64,000 bases of DNA from Apostichopus japonicus (Eukaryota > Echinodermata > Holothuroidea > Aspidochirotida > Stichopodidae), in contig NC_092579.1 in the NCBI RefSeq assembly GCF_037975245.1, forward strand, positions 16,764,178 through 16,828,177, written 5' to 3'. Below are positions 21,501-36,500 of this stretch, piece after piece. The notes below the pieces were generated by a model. The model searched no databases, had not been told where the DNA came from, and worked only from the letters and a program-made list of their open reading frames with translations. Each line of letters starts with the position of its first letter. The first letter of the stretch is position 1. Position numbers and translations under genes: made by a program.

Positions 21501-24500
21501 CGCCTAATATCCAAAGTACAACAATGTTCAGTGGCGCTCAGTCAATTAGAAAATGCTCTCGAGGACAGATAAGTTTTCAGTCTCCTCTTAAATGCACGGA
21601 TATTTGGTGATGTTTTGATGTCAGACGGAAGTTTGTTCCAGAGTTCAGGGGCTGCTACGGAGAATGAACGAGGACCATAAGATGCAGTTGTAAGTTGTAT
21701 GATCCATCAGTTTAATGGGAATTGTTACACTGAGCAGTATGCATAATTCTGTCATGCTAACAGCCCCATTGTACTGTATGAAAAGGACTGTTGCTGAAGA
21801 CTATGTATCAGTATATATTGTAGCTGGTGAAGTGGGTTTTGTGTCAGTACCTGGTCTGTACTGTATATAGATTTTGTATTTTTAACTAAGACTATGGAGA
21901 GAGTCCACACTACATTACAACAAGTTTTTTGTCTCACACAGTAGGTGTCCTCTACTCTGTGTTGCTTGTTATTATTCATATAAAACAGATTAGTGATTAC
22001 ATCTTTTAAAAAAACAAAGATTTATTATTAATTAACTTGAAATATTGATTGCTCAACCATGTAAATCTTGAACAATGGTTTGAGGACTGGTACCTACGGC
22101 ATATTAGGAGCTGTACCATACCTTTTTATTCTCAATGCATAAACTCAAACCCACACAAATTGTAAGCAAAAGTTTAGTCCTTTGGCAGTCATCCAATATG
22201 GAAAACTAACCAGGGAATATAAAAAGGCTGCTGTTTTCCTTTAAAAAAATTGATCGTGCTGGCACGTTAAATATGTACTGTACGTACTATTTTGTAGTGA
22301 TAATGTCATACCAAACAGCCATGAAGTACAGAATCTATACTTCATTAGTAGCTGAAGATGTATGTTTTATAGTTTATATGTAACTAGTGTGTTTTCTAAT
22401 GGTGTATCAAACTGCTTCATAGTGATGTCCCCCCCCGCCCCCCATCACTCCTCTTCTTACAGCTCTCTTCCACCCTTTTTTGTCCACACCTTTTTGTCTT
22501 TGTCCTTCTCCAGTTTATTCCCTACCTCCTTCCCTTAATCCTCTCTTTGTCCCTCCACTGTTTATCTCCTACCTTAGGAATCTGTGCTGTGGCTAAGATT
22601 GGTGTATATAAATCACTTTATTCTCATTTTTATTCACAAAATCCATTTTATTCCCCTCCCCCCCCAAAAAAAAAAAATCTCCATGTATTAATAACAGATA
22701 TCATATGGTATGTAAAAAAATTAAAATAAAAACAAAATCTGATTTATATCAAATAAATCCAACTTAAAAAAAATGTTTTAAGAACAAAAAAGTTAACAAT
22801 AGAAAAAAAAACCTTTTCCTGGTTAAAGCACAGTGACAGTTTTCTTTAAATTGACTTTAATTTGACCTACTGTTCAGTATAGTAAGATTCTCTGTACAAG
22901 AAGCTGTTCTTCTTTCGTGTAGTTTTGTAACAATTTGTTCGTTTCTTGCATTAATGTACATTTTCTTTTCAAAAATGCTATTCTAGATAAATTATTGCCC
23001 ATATCTCTCATCCTATATTGAAAAGTATTTATATTTTGGACTTTAATGATTTAGCCAAATGTATGCATTCAAGACATTTGGTTATTAAACTGATATCATA
23101 CTGTAGCTTTCAGCCAGTCATTCACTCCCAGTTATATAGGTTCTTTGTCATCTTTCTATTCATTAACTGTAGCATATGTTTTTAATATTTTTTCAAATCT
23201 ATTATTATTATCCACATTTATTAATATTTTTTTTTCATCAGGTATATATAAGCACTGTCTTTGGTTGCATGACTTAGCAGATTATTTCAAAGAAAATGTT
23301 TATAATAATCATGATGTTACTATGGCAACATCAGCTTTTCCTGTAAGCACTCTGGCATTGAATTGTTATCAGCGTTGGGTTTTGTTTGGTGGCTTTAAAG
23401 CAGCTTTTATGAATTGAAATTGGTAAATATTTCAAAAGACAGTCCATGTAGTAACACTCCATATATTGCAACTTTGCAACTCATTAGTTTGTTTTGTAGT
23501 TAAGGTGACTGACTATTTAGAATAAGCCAAGTAGTGAAGCAAAGTCTAAAAGGCTTGAGATTTTGAAAATTTACATTTACATACTGTAGATGTCCACTGT
23601 TGTCCAGCCATTAAAATGTTATAAATTGAGTCAAATTCATTAGGAAGTGTTAAAACAGTCATTTGGTGAAACAAATTTAATATGATATATCTTAAATGGT
23701 TAGTGACACTCTTTATTTTGAGAAACAATGCTGCTTTAATATCTTACATTTTAATTTACAATTCATGGCAATTCAGTCTTTGTTTGCTATGTGAGTAAGT
23801 TAAAAATTTATGACATTTACAATGTATCCCACCAGCGCACTACAAATACCGATACCGTAGAAGCGATGTTCATGAAAAGCCTAGCGAACAACTATATTTA
23901 CATGTATTCATGTAATCCTATGATCCAGAGGGATCTTTTCAATCGGCTTTGCTCAGCGTTTCATATCTCCCATGGAAGTGAGCCATTACAAAGCCTGTTT
24001 AAGAATATGGTAATGTACAAACCGAGACCAATTTTACCATTAGTTTAGCACGCTGAATAAAATTTAAAAAAATGTATGCATGCACAAAATTTTGCAATAA
24101 AGAAGAAGTTGCAGTACTTACAGTAGATAAGAATGTGATTTGTAAATGATTAATTGACATTATACAGTACTGTAGGTTTTTGATCTGCTCACTGACACAC
24201 ATGTAAAATGTTCAGTTGAGCAACTGGTATAAAGTACAGTTGCAATATATCTAAGCAAAAGGTAAACTTTTGAGGTAAATTTTTATTGACATTACAGTAT
24301 ACAGTAGACTGATCAAGATAAACATACCCTGGATATTCTGTGCACGTTGTTGGAACAACAAAGTTTGTTGTTGTTGATATCATGGTAGAGAAAGATCCCT
24401 TGAAAGTGCTGGTATTTCCCCCTCTCCCTCCTTTTTGTTGTTGTTGCAAACTTTACTTTCTGACATATGATTGTAGATGAGAGTGAAACCATTACAAGGG

Positions 24501-27500
24501 CAGGAGATATTTTCAATACCACTACATATATAATATGATAAGCACTCGAGAAAAACAAAGGTTGTTTATTGCTCAGACGGAATGAAGTAATTACTTGCTT
24601 TATCGAAAGCCTACCCAGATTTGATATTGGGTATTAATGCATTTACAATTGACAAAAAGGGGGAGGGGGGTTGTGAATTGAGGGAGAGGGTGTGAATTGA
24701 GAGAGTGGGTGGTGATGGATGATAAGATTAGCACGTCACATATAGTGCTGTAGATGGAATGGAGTGCCTAGTTTGCTGAGGTATATAGTATCTGGGACTC
24801 TTGTGCCAATGGCTTTCTTCCAACTTAATTACACAAAATAAAATAAAAATAAAATTAAACTGTTAGCACTTAATTACACAATATTATTAACTTAATTACA
24901 CAATATTCTCTCTTTACAAAGCTAAAATGGATAAATGAAATACAATGTTTATTGCAATTTGTATGTCAGTGTACATGAATAGTTACTAAGTACTACTGAC
25001 CTGACCCACAAAGCATCACAGAGCTACGTTGAGCTGCTGAAAGGGTTCAATACACTAGTCCCTTACTGAAATCTTACAGTCTAATGAATAATTCATCAAC
25101 CACACAGTGAGCAATCTGAAACTTACAAGATTTTAGGGTCATCGGAGACTGTAGGGAAGATTGTAGGATCCAGGGGGTGGTAAGGCTTATAATTTGCTTC
25201 ACTCCTCACTTGTAACCTGTCTGCTTTAAGTCTCAATGTGTGTTTGCCAAATTTTAACTTCCACCTTTCCAGCTCACTGCCTTAAAAGCTCAGTGGAAAT
25301 GACACTGTTCTATGCATTTTTAATACTAATATTCATTATTTTTATTTTTTAATGAGTTATCTGTCGTTAAACATTTTGGGGTGAATAAAATTCGCCAGAT
25401 TTTTTAGATGAGTCTGTACATTCTACAAACTTCAATCAAAATTTGTAAGACACGCCCGACAGATCATGCGCCAATCAAACCTCTCTGTTTTGTTTACAAT
25501 CGTTAGGCCTGTGTGCTAGCCTGTGTTAAGTTCTCTTGAATAGTATCATCTCTCTGTTTTGTTTACAATCGTTTCGCCTGTGTGCTAGCCTGTGTTAAGT
25601 TCTCTTGAATAGTATCTTTCTTTCGGTCTTACCGATGTAGCTTGCAAAATTGTGTCATTTCCTTACATTGCAAGGAATAAACTTGGTGTTTTCAGAGGCT
25701 CCTCCGTGAAGTAGGGTCAAATAAGCGGAGGATACGATTATATAAAGGTTACATTTGTGTAATGAACATGCTGATATTGGCGTTCAGGCCATAACGGCAA
25801 CAGAAAATAAATTCTTTCTTTCGATTGTGACAGTTTTTCTGCATTAGACCCATATGGTCAGAGTGCATTTAGAATAAAAAAAACATTGAATATGCTTCCG
25901 AAGTTTGTTTTCCGAAATTCATCAGCAAACACGTATTGAGACTTCAATAGTCCTGAGACAGGTTACAGTAAGTATCGTTGTTCATAAATCCCCAAACCAG
26001 TTTATAAGTCTTGGGGGAACTAATAAAGAAGTGATATTAATATGAAGATATTATCTTTCACATCATTTTTTTGGCATCATTTAGGAACAATTCCAGAAGG
26101 TGAGTGAAGATTGTGCCCGGATTTTAGATCTCAACCCAAACAGCAAGAAAATCATAGGCAAGGCTCTTATGTGTAAAGCTCAGGCCCTTTGCAAGCTGAA
26201 CAGGAACGAAGAAGCGTTAACAATTGCCAAACAGTGGACACAGACGGAACCAAAGGTAAAAGATTAAATAAATGATGATCTTTCACTAGATGTGTAAATT
26301 TAATAAATTCTAGCTTACGTGTCTCCTCTCAATATTAGCCTTACTTCCTTTAACTAATTGTCTGTACAGTCTTCAACAAATGGTCCTTTGAACTGGTCAC
26401 CATTATTTGGCTTTTCTGGCATATTTTTAGGGGGGGGGGGGATAATGGGGAACATTGATCTTGACTTGCATGTGATACACTGCAAGGGATATATGCCACT
26501 TTTTTCCTAAAATCAACTTTATTCTTCATAGTTTTGCAAATCAATGATTTTCTGGTTACTTATATAAAATATATTGACTGTCCATAGGCCACGGTATAAG
26601 TTACGGTACGATACCGACACAACCACAGGGGAATAATCCAGTGTGTGGTAGTTTTTGGAAGTTAAGAAGTTTTCTTTAAATCCTTAACTCTTTAATGGAA
26701 CTATTATCTGGATCTTTGTTCAAAAACTACATTTTAAGTAGTTGCATTTGTGTTACCTTATGTTGGCTGTTTTGCATAGGATCATACCATGGAGATACCA
26801 GGTAAGTGATACCCTGAATGAGGGATTTTATCTTCAACCTTTTGGGTCAACAGTCCTTCTAGTTGGTTTCATCGCATGTGAGGGAAAAGTGAATTTAGTT
26901 TTAGTCATTTCAAAACACTCAATTTCCCATAAAAAGTATTTTTTAATCGCTTTAATTGGGTCAGGACTGTCTTTCTAGAATTTTGAAGTTGGAGATAGCT
27001 GACTGGTATTTCGGGCATATTCTTCTCACTGTGCCTGGAGCTCAGTACCAATAAATTCTTAACAGGCCTAATGTACTGTCCCACCAGTTTATTAAAAAAA
27101 CAAGCCCAGTTAAATTACAGCTTCCCAAATTGCCTCAGAGCTCAGTTGAAAGTTTGGCCGTATACTTAGCTACAGTATGTACAGAAGTACAGCTAAGTGT
27201 AGGAAATTTTACGTAGCAACAATTGTTAGTGATGAACGTGTGACATATACTCCCGAGATCTATTGTGACGCAGTAACTATTATGACACAAGTTTGGAAGT
27301 TTCATCATCTTTACCTTGTGGTAACTGTTTCATAATTTTGTCCATAGCAACAGAAAGAAAAGCTCAAATGTGACGTATGCTAGCAAGTCTCTCAATGTGT
27401 TTGTCACGGTTAAATATCTTCAAGAATAGTTCAGGGTAAACTTTCTGTTTGATATGTTAAAGATGAACATAATCTAAGCACTCTGGTGAAATTTGCATTC

Positions 27501-30500
27501 GATGCTTATTGTACCTTTTTTTGAGATCTTGGCCTTTAAGGGTAACCTGATTTTCTACCAAATGTGAGCTTGAAGCAAACAGGTATGATGTCATAGTTGC
27601 ACACTGACAAAACAATGCTTTGTTTTTCTTTATTTTTCAGTATATTGTTTTGACCTGGATTGGATAGTGTTACTAGTTTGCCTGAGCTGTGAAATTTAGA
27701 AATTATCAATGCCTATGGTACATTCACATTACAGATGCAACTAATTTTGGAGTACAAAATTGAACATAAATTTTATAAAGGCATTGAAAGTCTTAAAAAG
27801 CATATCATCTAAAAGAACCCCCACCATGCCACTGCTGTATACCCTAATGTACATCCATACATGGATCACTTGCACTGCGTCAGTAACACTACTGTTTAAT
27901 ACTCAGTACTTCTGTTGATATTTACTATAAGCTTAATTTTTAGAGATGCATAGCCAAATTTGTCAAATGGGACAGTTCATTACAATTTAAATGCAATGTC
28001 TCATAACCAAGGGAGAATTCTTAAAAAGCTGCGACCATTTGCTATATTTTCTCTTTAATTTCTAGAATATATGTAATTGCGATCGGAGCATCCAGTTACT
28101 GCGCTTACAGCTGCATATTTTCATCTCCTACTCAAGTTAGCCCGACTTTACCCCGACTTAAGCCCAAGCTACCGTATTGTGGAAGTAGCCAAATTGTGGT
28201 TCATATTTTGTACAGTATAGGTGTAGAGGGTACAAAGTTTATAAGGGATTTCCAAAGCATCGTTTGCAATAATTTCACCTTTGTACTGGCTCACCAAGGG
28301 TGAAGAGACAACAGACCTAATTTTGTGGCATTCTTATGACTCATACTACTGTATACGTACCTCATACCTGTAGGTACAGTATTGTACTTTCTTCTTGGGT
28401 GCTTCACTATGTGTACACAGACAATATAAAGTCAATTCATACAAAATGTGTGGTGTATTGTAAAGTAGTTAAAGCAGCATTTTGCATCCTTTTCTATGAT
28501 TTTTCTCAACCTCACTGACTCCACTATGCCATAATGACATACATAACTACTAAGCTTATCTAATTTAAATTTTACTTCAAATGGTGGCATAAAAGTAAAC
28601 AATTTGCAACTTTCAACTTTGTTGTTCTCCAAGATATTTTCCGTTGGGATCCCAATAAACCTCGCCCATAATATGAATATTTAAACACTACGAACGTCAT
28701 TGACAAATATGTAATATAACACAACGCTTGATTTGTGTACAGTCTATATGGCAGTTGTACCAGGGAGTTGCATAACAACTCCCTGGTTGTACCAGTTGAC
28801 ACAAAGTCTTGAATCTATTTTTAGCAACGGCTCATAACTAAACCTGCATCTCTGATTGGTTGAATTCACACTAGTGGGTTTGGGGGAACTGAATGCGATT
28901 AATTTTGTATGTGGAATTTGTCGTGGACACTCTTCTCATTATCTGCAAATATCCTTAATTACTCGCCAATTAACGTTGTTGGCAGGGAAAAACTTGACTA
29001 ATATCTTAGTTTGCTGTTTTGTGATTGATATATGTAAAAAAATTTGATGGACATATCAAAAAAGTAGAAAACGGCAACCAAACGCAAAATGCTGCTTTAA
29101 GTTCTGTAAATTTGTTTAATAGAGCATTAAATGAGTAATATGTGGTTTGTGTTCATGAACCGGCTCTGCCAGTGGCCGGGACAACTGTTTAGTACAGAAG
29201 CTGTGACAAAGAAGCCAATTAAGAAAATATGACAAAGAGAATAACTGTAGCTATGTAAACTTCTGTGTACGGTATCCCAACCTAGCAGAATTGCATACCA
29301 TATTTCAAACCTTTGTGTATTGATCTGTATAACAGTACAGAACAGTTGCCACTTTGTCATATATTTATACTGGAAGTTACTGTATGTTGTAAACAAGAAA
29401 ACTTTTGTTTAGCATTCCAGTTCAAACAAATAACATGTATATGCCACTGTTTTTACCAAATATGGAAGTTATATATATATATTTAAACTTTTTCAGTGCT
29501 TGTTTGGACAGAATCCAAGCAGGAAAAATGAGGAACTAAAAATTACCAAAAAAAAAAAAAAGGCAGCAAACAATCTCTACAGCATGTCTGCAAAAGTGAG
29601 AAACTGACAAATAATAAAAGTACCAGTCGTGCAATTTACTTTACCATACCAATGTATATCATGTAGAAATACTGCCTACTGTACAGTATGTAAAGTATGT
29701 ACAGTTTAATGATGATGTTTGGTCTGGGTGGTGAAATAGTGATACCAAATATAAAAGCTGATGGGAAACATCAAATTGGGGTGGGGGTGGGGTAGGGGGT
29801 CAGGGAAGGGAAGGGCGAATATTCCTTCCTATAGTTGTACATTGGGACTTACAATACAGTAGTCTGTGTTTTTTTGGGGGGTGTTTTTTGGCTTTTCCAA
29901 GGCAATGCATACATAGATAGCAGAGTAATTGGTACGCTTTTTATAAACTTGTAAACTTTGGTTGACAGAGGGCTCCGAAATGACTGAATTTTGCGCTTAT
30001 CGTAATTGAATGTCAGATCTGCAGTAGTTCATATTTTATGTTTCCATTGCTTTTTCTAGGCAATGCACCTGTAGAAAGACAGAGTAATAGCTTTCAAATG
30101 TCACAGATGGGGCCATCTGAATATTAAATTAACTGAATCGCTCTTCTCTCAGCTGTCTCCACACTATATCTACACTTTTCCATATGCTTCATGTACCTAC
30201 TGTACATGTAGCTTCTAGGCAGATAGGGAGAGTGCAGTTATAGGTTGGAGACAGGAGACAGGAAGTATCATCGTTCATAAAGTTCCCAAACCTGTAAATC
30301 TCTGGTATTATGCCATAATTTGCATTATTAGTGAGCTTTATAGAGGCATAATGTTTCGAAGAATTTATGTAAACTAACCTCTCTATTTGGCCTGGCCCTC
30401 TTCATAGCAGTTTGAATATCAAAGATCTGTATATTTACTTCGTTCCCCACTTTCGTGGTAGAAAAATGAAGGAGGTCACTAGGGTCAGTGAGGGTGTACA

Positions 30501-33500
30501 GTGTTAAAAGATTACCAGGGCATACTACTGTAGACACGATAGAATGCGGTACTGCTTAGGTTGTGGGGAGACAGGTAAGTGGGTCACTCGTAAATATATA
30601 ATCCAGTAAGTTTTATAATTTTTCAAAGTTGGGATTGCTTGCATCTGACATCAACTGTATTGTCATCATAGCAGTTGTGCTGTAAATTCTTTTCCTTAAA
30701 AAAAATATTGTATTTAACATTAATGATCCATGTAGAGGAAATAATATAGAAGCAGTCTACTGTGAATACACATAACAATGACAGCTACTGTGTGAGGAAA
30801 CATTTCCAAATGTATCACATCTCTTAGGATAAATCAAAAAGAAACAATGCATGTAATTAAAGCTTCCAAGAGCTTCTACCATGATGACATCATAGGCCAT
30901 CCACTGTGAACCACTCCCTGGAAGAATGTTTAGGTTTTATCCAGTAAATACTTCACATTCTGCAAGAAATGTTTTGGGAATATGACTCATACTTAAAAAA
31001 AAATAATCCAGCTACTGTAAACTACTCCTTTACGATTGTTTCCCCCAAGAAGTGTTATATTTAGCAGGTAAACCGATCTCTCTTTTATGAAATGAATCAC
31101 TAGTGCACATCTCTGTTTGGATGGAAGCATCCTGGTTGTCATACCAAAATGTAATTTCTGATAAACTTACATGCATATGTTATATATATATTCACGTTTC
31201 AGCAAATTTTAAAGTCAGATTTTACATAAATATTTAGCAGTAGCAGTCCGACGAAGAACTACTCGTACATTACTTGACTACTACTGTATGCTATATTTCT
31301 GAAGACTAGGTTTTACTCACAGAAAAATTGCACATGAAACAATAAGATTACTGTATAGGTATAAATAGTGAACTAGAAACTTTCTTCCCAAAAAATGGAT
31401 CAAAATGTCCTGTATTGAATTAAAACAGTTATTTTGTTGATTTCAATTTTGTTTTGAGGCACCAAGTTGATTGCAATTAATCTTAAGATACCTTTAAATT
31501 ATCAGTTTAAAGACTGATCAGTACTTTCTGATCATGTGTTAATATTAATGACATATATTTGCTTTGGTCATATTAGTTCAGTTTTCATACACAACCCAAA
31601 CTCAGAACAAGTCTATTAAATAACTTTACAACTAATGTACATACAGTACATTACATGTTATAACTCTAGATGTGCTGGTCACATTGGCCATACATACTGT
31701 ACTGTTTACATACAAAGTTCTACTGTACTGTTTGTGCAGTACTGTACAGTAGACAGTAGATGGATTGTCCTTGAGTATGAGTTCATACCAACAACACCAG
31801 CTTCCTTCCCTTTTGTATCACCTATACTTCAAATGTTTATCAGAAATGTGGGTGGTCACATGGCATTGTGTGCACAGTTCTAGGATTGGATTCCCTAGAT
31901 AGGTTGTTAGAGATATATTGTACATACATGTATGTCCCATTTCATCACAGTGCCATAATGTAAGCAAATGTACATATAGGGATGGACGAATGACCTTGTT
32001 GTCTTTGGAGTGACCTCGCAGAACAATGTAAAGGTCATCATGTATAAAAAAGAGTGGTCTGATTGAACAGAATGGAGGATTATAGATTTGAAAACATCTG
32101 GAAAGCCAGCTGGAGGAAGTCCTTCCCATTGGAAACACAAATTGTATCTGAAGTTCTGAACAAGTACCATCTGCCCGTCTTATATTGACTGTCAACTCTT
32201 GTGTATGTTTTGACTCATGTTGGTAAACATCCTACAAGTGACTGTACATATACATACTGTAGGTTAGGTGCCTCAATCAAAACTTTAAGCTATAGGAGAT
32301 CATTTATTCTGGTATGTGTTATTAGTTGGGTTCCTAGAAAGCACTGTTTTGTCAGACTTGTAAGTATCCAGTGGGGTTGGGGTGTGTGCGTGCATACAAT
32401 CTTTTCAGCCTCACACAATATCTCAATAGTAGTTTATCATTAGCATATATACTGCATAAACTGGTATATAACCTTGTGTTTGGTGGAATAATACACTTAT
32501 TTTATGCCTCCCAAAGTGCACAATTTAACCTCTGAAAATATTTCTAGGGGGTAAGGGAAGACCTCAGAATCCCCTCTATGGTAGATGCCTTCAACAACCC
32601 AAGGGCCACATCCCATCCTTTTAAGAATACTAGGCCCGTCCATGACTGCATGTAGCTGCATGATTGTACAGTAAACATGAATTTGCATGCCTCTTTGTAC
32701 AAGATTCAGTAGATCTGTAAGTGCCGCTTTAAGTTTATTGCTAAATATGCTTCAAGCCTTGACGAAGTTTCGTTGTCTTGGAAGCAAAATCCCAAATCTC
32801 GGTCAACAGTTACTGAGAGATAATGTCTGACAATTAGCTGCCAAGTGTGCAGCATGCTACTACCACAATGGAATCCTTATATAAACTTAATGTTACAGAC
32901 TTAGTCTAGCACAGAGCCTTATTGTAGTCACGATATAAGTTAATTGACTGCACGTTATTTCCAAAATTCCAGGTTTAAGTGGTTTCTCTGTATATTGTCA
33001 GGACTGTATACAGTGGATTCTACAAGTCTGCCCGTCAAACAAGACAAAAAAACAAAATTTGAATGTTTGTGACAATTCCTACAGTTAGTTAGGTTAGTAG
33101 TTTAATATAGAAACTGTGCTTCACTGTATGTAATTTATGTACAAAAGTTTAAAAACCCTTCTTTTTTTTTGGTACCAGGGTGCACTATACTAAAATTAAA
33201 ATAATCTCACAACCTTATCGATGTTCTATTTATTGCGCAAATTCTGACCCATTCGGACTTGGAGTCCAAGTTCCAGCAATTTACTGTACATTGTAAAGTG
33301 CTGGTAACCCTCATATCATTGGTCAGTCATGCACAGGACATAAAGAGCAGCACACTGCGAAAGACCCAAATACCGTTTAATTCGATTTTTTTTTATGGAA
33401 GTTATTGCATACTCAAGATGCAGGTACATCACTGTAAGTCGATACAACTCTTCACTTTGCCTTGTGCTGTTTACAGTGTTTAAAGGTATGCTGTATTGGC

Positions 33501-36500
33501 CCCAAAATATGCTAAATATGCAGAAAAATACTTTTTGAAAACTTCTAGCAATTATATAGCATGCTATAATTTGGTGCCTATACTTTTTCTGACTACCTTT
33601 AATACCCTGGCCACTTTTCCCTGGGAATAATTCGTCAGGTATGGAATCAGCGAAATGCCATACAAAATGGGCAAAGTGCTGTACAATGTACAAAGATGTA
33701 CATCTACAGTATGTTGTACATAGGAATCACAGTATTTTTTAATATAGAAGCCAAAATGCACAGCCTTCAAAATTTGAACGTTTAAATTAATCCCCGTTTC
33801 CGTATAATGAGTCAAACATAATTTGGTTCTGATCTCAACTGCGACAACCAATGTGAGCCACAGCCCAGTGCTTTATTTACCAGACAACTTACTGCACATG
33901 TTGCAACAAGTTTGTACAGTACTTTTAGTGTTTGCTTTGTTTCCTGGCTTACGTGTCTACTCACAACCCCCAGCGATAAAATTCTTAATAATGGGAAAAT
34001 TTGACAATTAACTGAGAATTCGAAGTAGCATGGATCATGCATCTGTTTCTATTGATTCCATTCTATAAAAGAAGAATCATTTTCACTGCTCTTTATACTT
34101 GATTTATAACTTATCTACATTATTTGGTTTTATTGATGTCATATGGTGTCTTTCTCTTGTTGCCTTTCAGAATTTTCAAGCTATAAAGGAATATCAGAGA
34201 CTAAAGCAATTAGTGGAAGACAATAAAGATGTACTAACCAATTTAGATGTAAGTATTTTTGCTAGTATCGGTGGAGGAACCAACAAATGAAGTCCCCATA
34301 TAAAAACTCTGGACTAAAGTTGGCATTGTCCATGACTAGATCTAAGGTCACTGACCTCCTACTCTTCAATCTACCATTCTGAAAATCTGTTCCAATTGGG
34401 CAGTGTTTCAACCTTCATTTTTTACACCTGTTTTTTTTTCTTGTAGAGCTATTTTGACCTTTTTTTCAGTATCACCACAAACTCTATTTCATCCCCACTT
34501 TGTGGGGGGTCCAAGTAAGAATACTGTCAATTATAATTTTGGATATGAAATGTGCTGGCTGCAATATTTTTAAACTACATATTTGAAAAGAATTAAATAG
34601 CAGGGTCTTTTACAGTAACAGGGACAACTTTGAAATTCGTAAGCAAAGTAAAACGCTACTGTTTAGTCATCGCATTCTTGTACAGTAAATACGGTACCGG
34701 CAGCACAATGGACAAAATTTAAAGAATAATTGTAGGTTGCCTTAAGTTTGGTATGTACAGTACAGTATATGCAGTTGATAACTTGATATACTGTACTGCA
34801 AGTCCCATAGGAAAGTGGGAAAAGTTTTATGACCATGTTATCGAACCATATTACTTTCATTTAAAAACAGCTTGGTTACATTTGGTAGCATTAATCGATT
34901 GACAACATATTCAGTTACAGTACAGCAAGTACCCTAAAATTTAAATGTTCTTTGTTTCTCTTCCCTTTCAAAGGTGCATTATTTAGTGATAGTTGGAAAC
35001 TTGGTAATCATCTGTTGTTAACAGTTTAAGATGAAATGATCTCCAGCCCAGATTCTTATATGCTAATTATGTAGGCCTAGTTATATTGTTTGTATGATTT
35101 TCACTCAAAAAAAGTATGGTAAGTCTAGGTAAACAATGAAATGTATTATTATTTTTAGTATTTTTTAAAGTAAATCTTTTTCAAAATCTTTTTCTCATTA
35201 TCTGATGTGACGTTGATTAATACAACAAATTTGGATTTGGTGACATTTGATGATTTTTTAATAACGGCGAGGACAAAAGCTCATTTAAAATCTATCTTGG
35301 TTTCCCTTTGATCAAAATGGTGGCATCTTCGTGATGTACAGTAGGGAATATTTGGACTATCACAGATCAAAACAATGTGCTGCAGGCTATTCAAAATATT
35401 ACTTTTTATAATTCTGTGGATTTATGATCAGCATATTGGGATTAACTATACCTAATTTATGACCACCAGAGTATGGAACTTTTAGTTAAAAAACAAAAAA
35501 CGTAACTTGTGTAAATACCCAGTGAAATTCATAAATCAGTCTTCTCTGATAGTGTTATGTTTATATTCGACGTCTCGTAAATAGCTTGAGCTTAAGTATA
35601 CTTAAGTGTACTGTGCGGTTTTTAATCATTTGTGGGCAGTTATTGGTGTGCTTGAGGCGGAACAAAGTGGATAAGAAATAGTTACTTATTTTGAACTGAT
35701 AATCCTGTTGAAATGTAAGTATTGATTGTCATGTATTTTTTTGATTTATGGATACCTTGTTTTGAAATGTTTGTGTCGTTTCAGCAGTGGTAGTTACAAT
35801 GTAGCTCATTACAGTAATTCAAGATACAAATTTTGGATCCACTGAATGAAAAACATGAAAATCACAAAATATCTTCATTTACTTTGCTCCTTGCTTACCT
35901 GTCTCCTCACAACCTTAGCACCTCATTCTACCGTGTCTAGTATGCCCTGGTAATCTTTTAACACTGTGCACCATCAACGAATGGCTCCTCCGGTCGTCGG
36001 CCTTCCTTCTCATTCTACCATACAAAGTGCCAACATCGTGCGTTTTGTTGTCCGGATTTCCTACAGCGATTTTCGTACGGAATTGGAGCCTCCTCAATCT
36101 ACCACCCAAAGTCCCTAAAAATATATTCCCTTATTGACTCTGTTATCTATTCGGATCCATGTGTAATTTGTGAACCATCCAGACGACATTGGGTGTTTAC
36201 CATGATTTACTTCGTTCCTCGCTTACCTGTCTCCTCACAACCTTAGCACCTCATTCTACCGTGTCTAGTATGCCCTGGTAATCTTTTAACACTGTGCACC
36301 CTCAATGACCCACTCGTAAATATCTAAACCAGTAAGTTTTATGATGTATACATGCAGATGATATACTGTAGTTTATGGAAGTTGTTAATTTATCATAAAA
36401 TCGTGATGTCATTTTGAATTTTGATCTGGTTTCAAACTTTTAAAACTTGTATGGACAACCTTAAAATTTGTGAAAAATGTATTTTATTTTTATTGAACAT

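Larger units (their letters stand above)
18519..26084 (+). other. HELZ intron with dispersed-repeat pieces
   Basis: A 7.6-kb intron. It contains a dispersed repeat fragment (21455-21700), C-rich runs near 22428-22442, a 69-bp tandem duplication (25481-25616) and many TACAGTA/TACTGTA words. No nested gene is recognisable. Confidence 0.7.
26256..34170 (+). other. HELZ intron, 7.9 kb, dispersed-repeat copies
   Basis: It contains the palindromic mini-insertion at 28761-28785, one copy of a repeat pair (27466-27612), a minus-oriented dispersed repeat (30480-30575) and dense TACAGTA-type words around 31630-31760. No nested gene. Confidence 0.7.

Noticed and set aside
31818-32195. 125-residue minus-strand open frame
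   Set aside because: No recognisable domain, no splice or start context, inside a HELZ intron.
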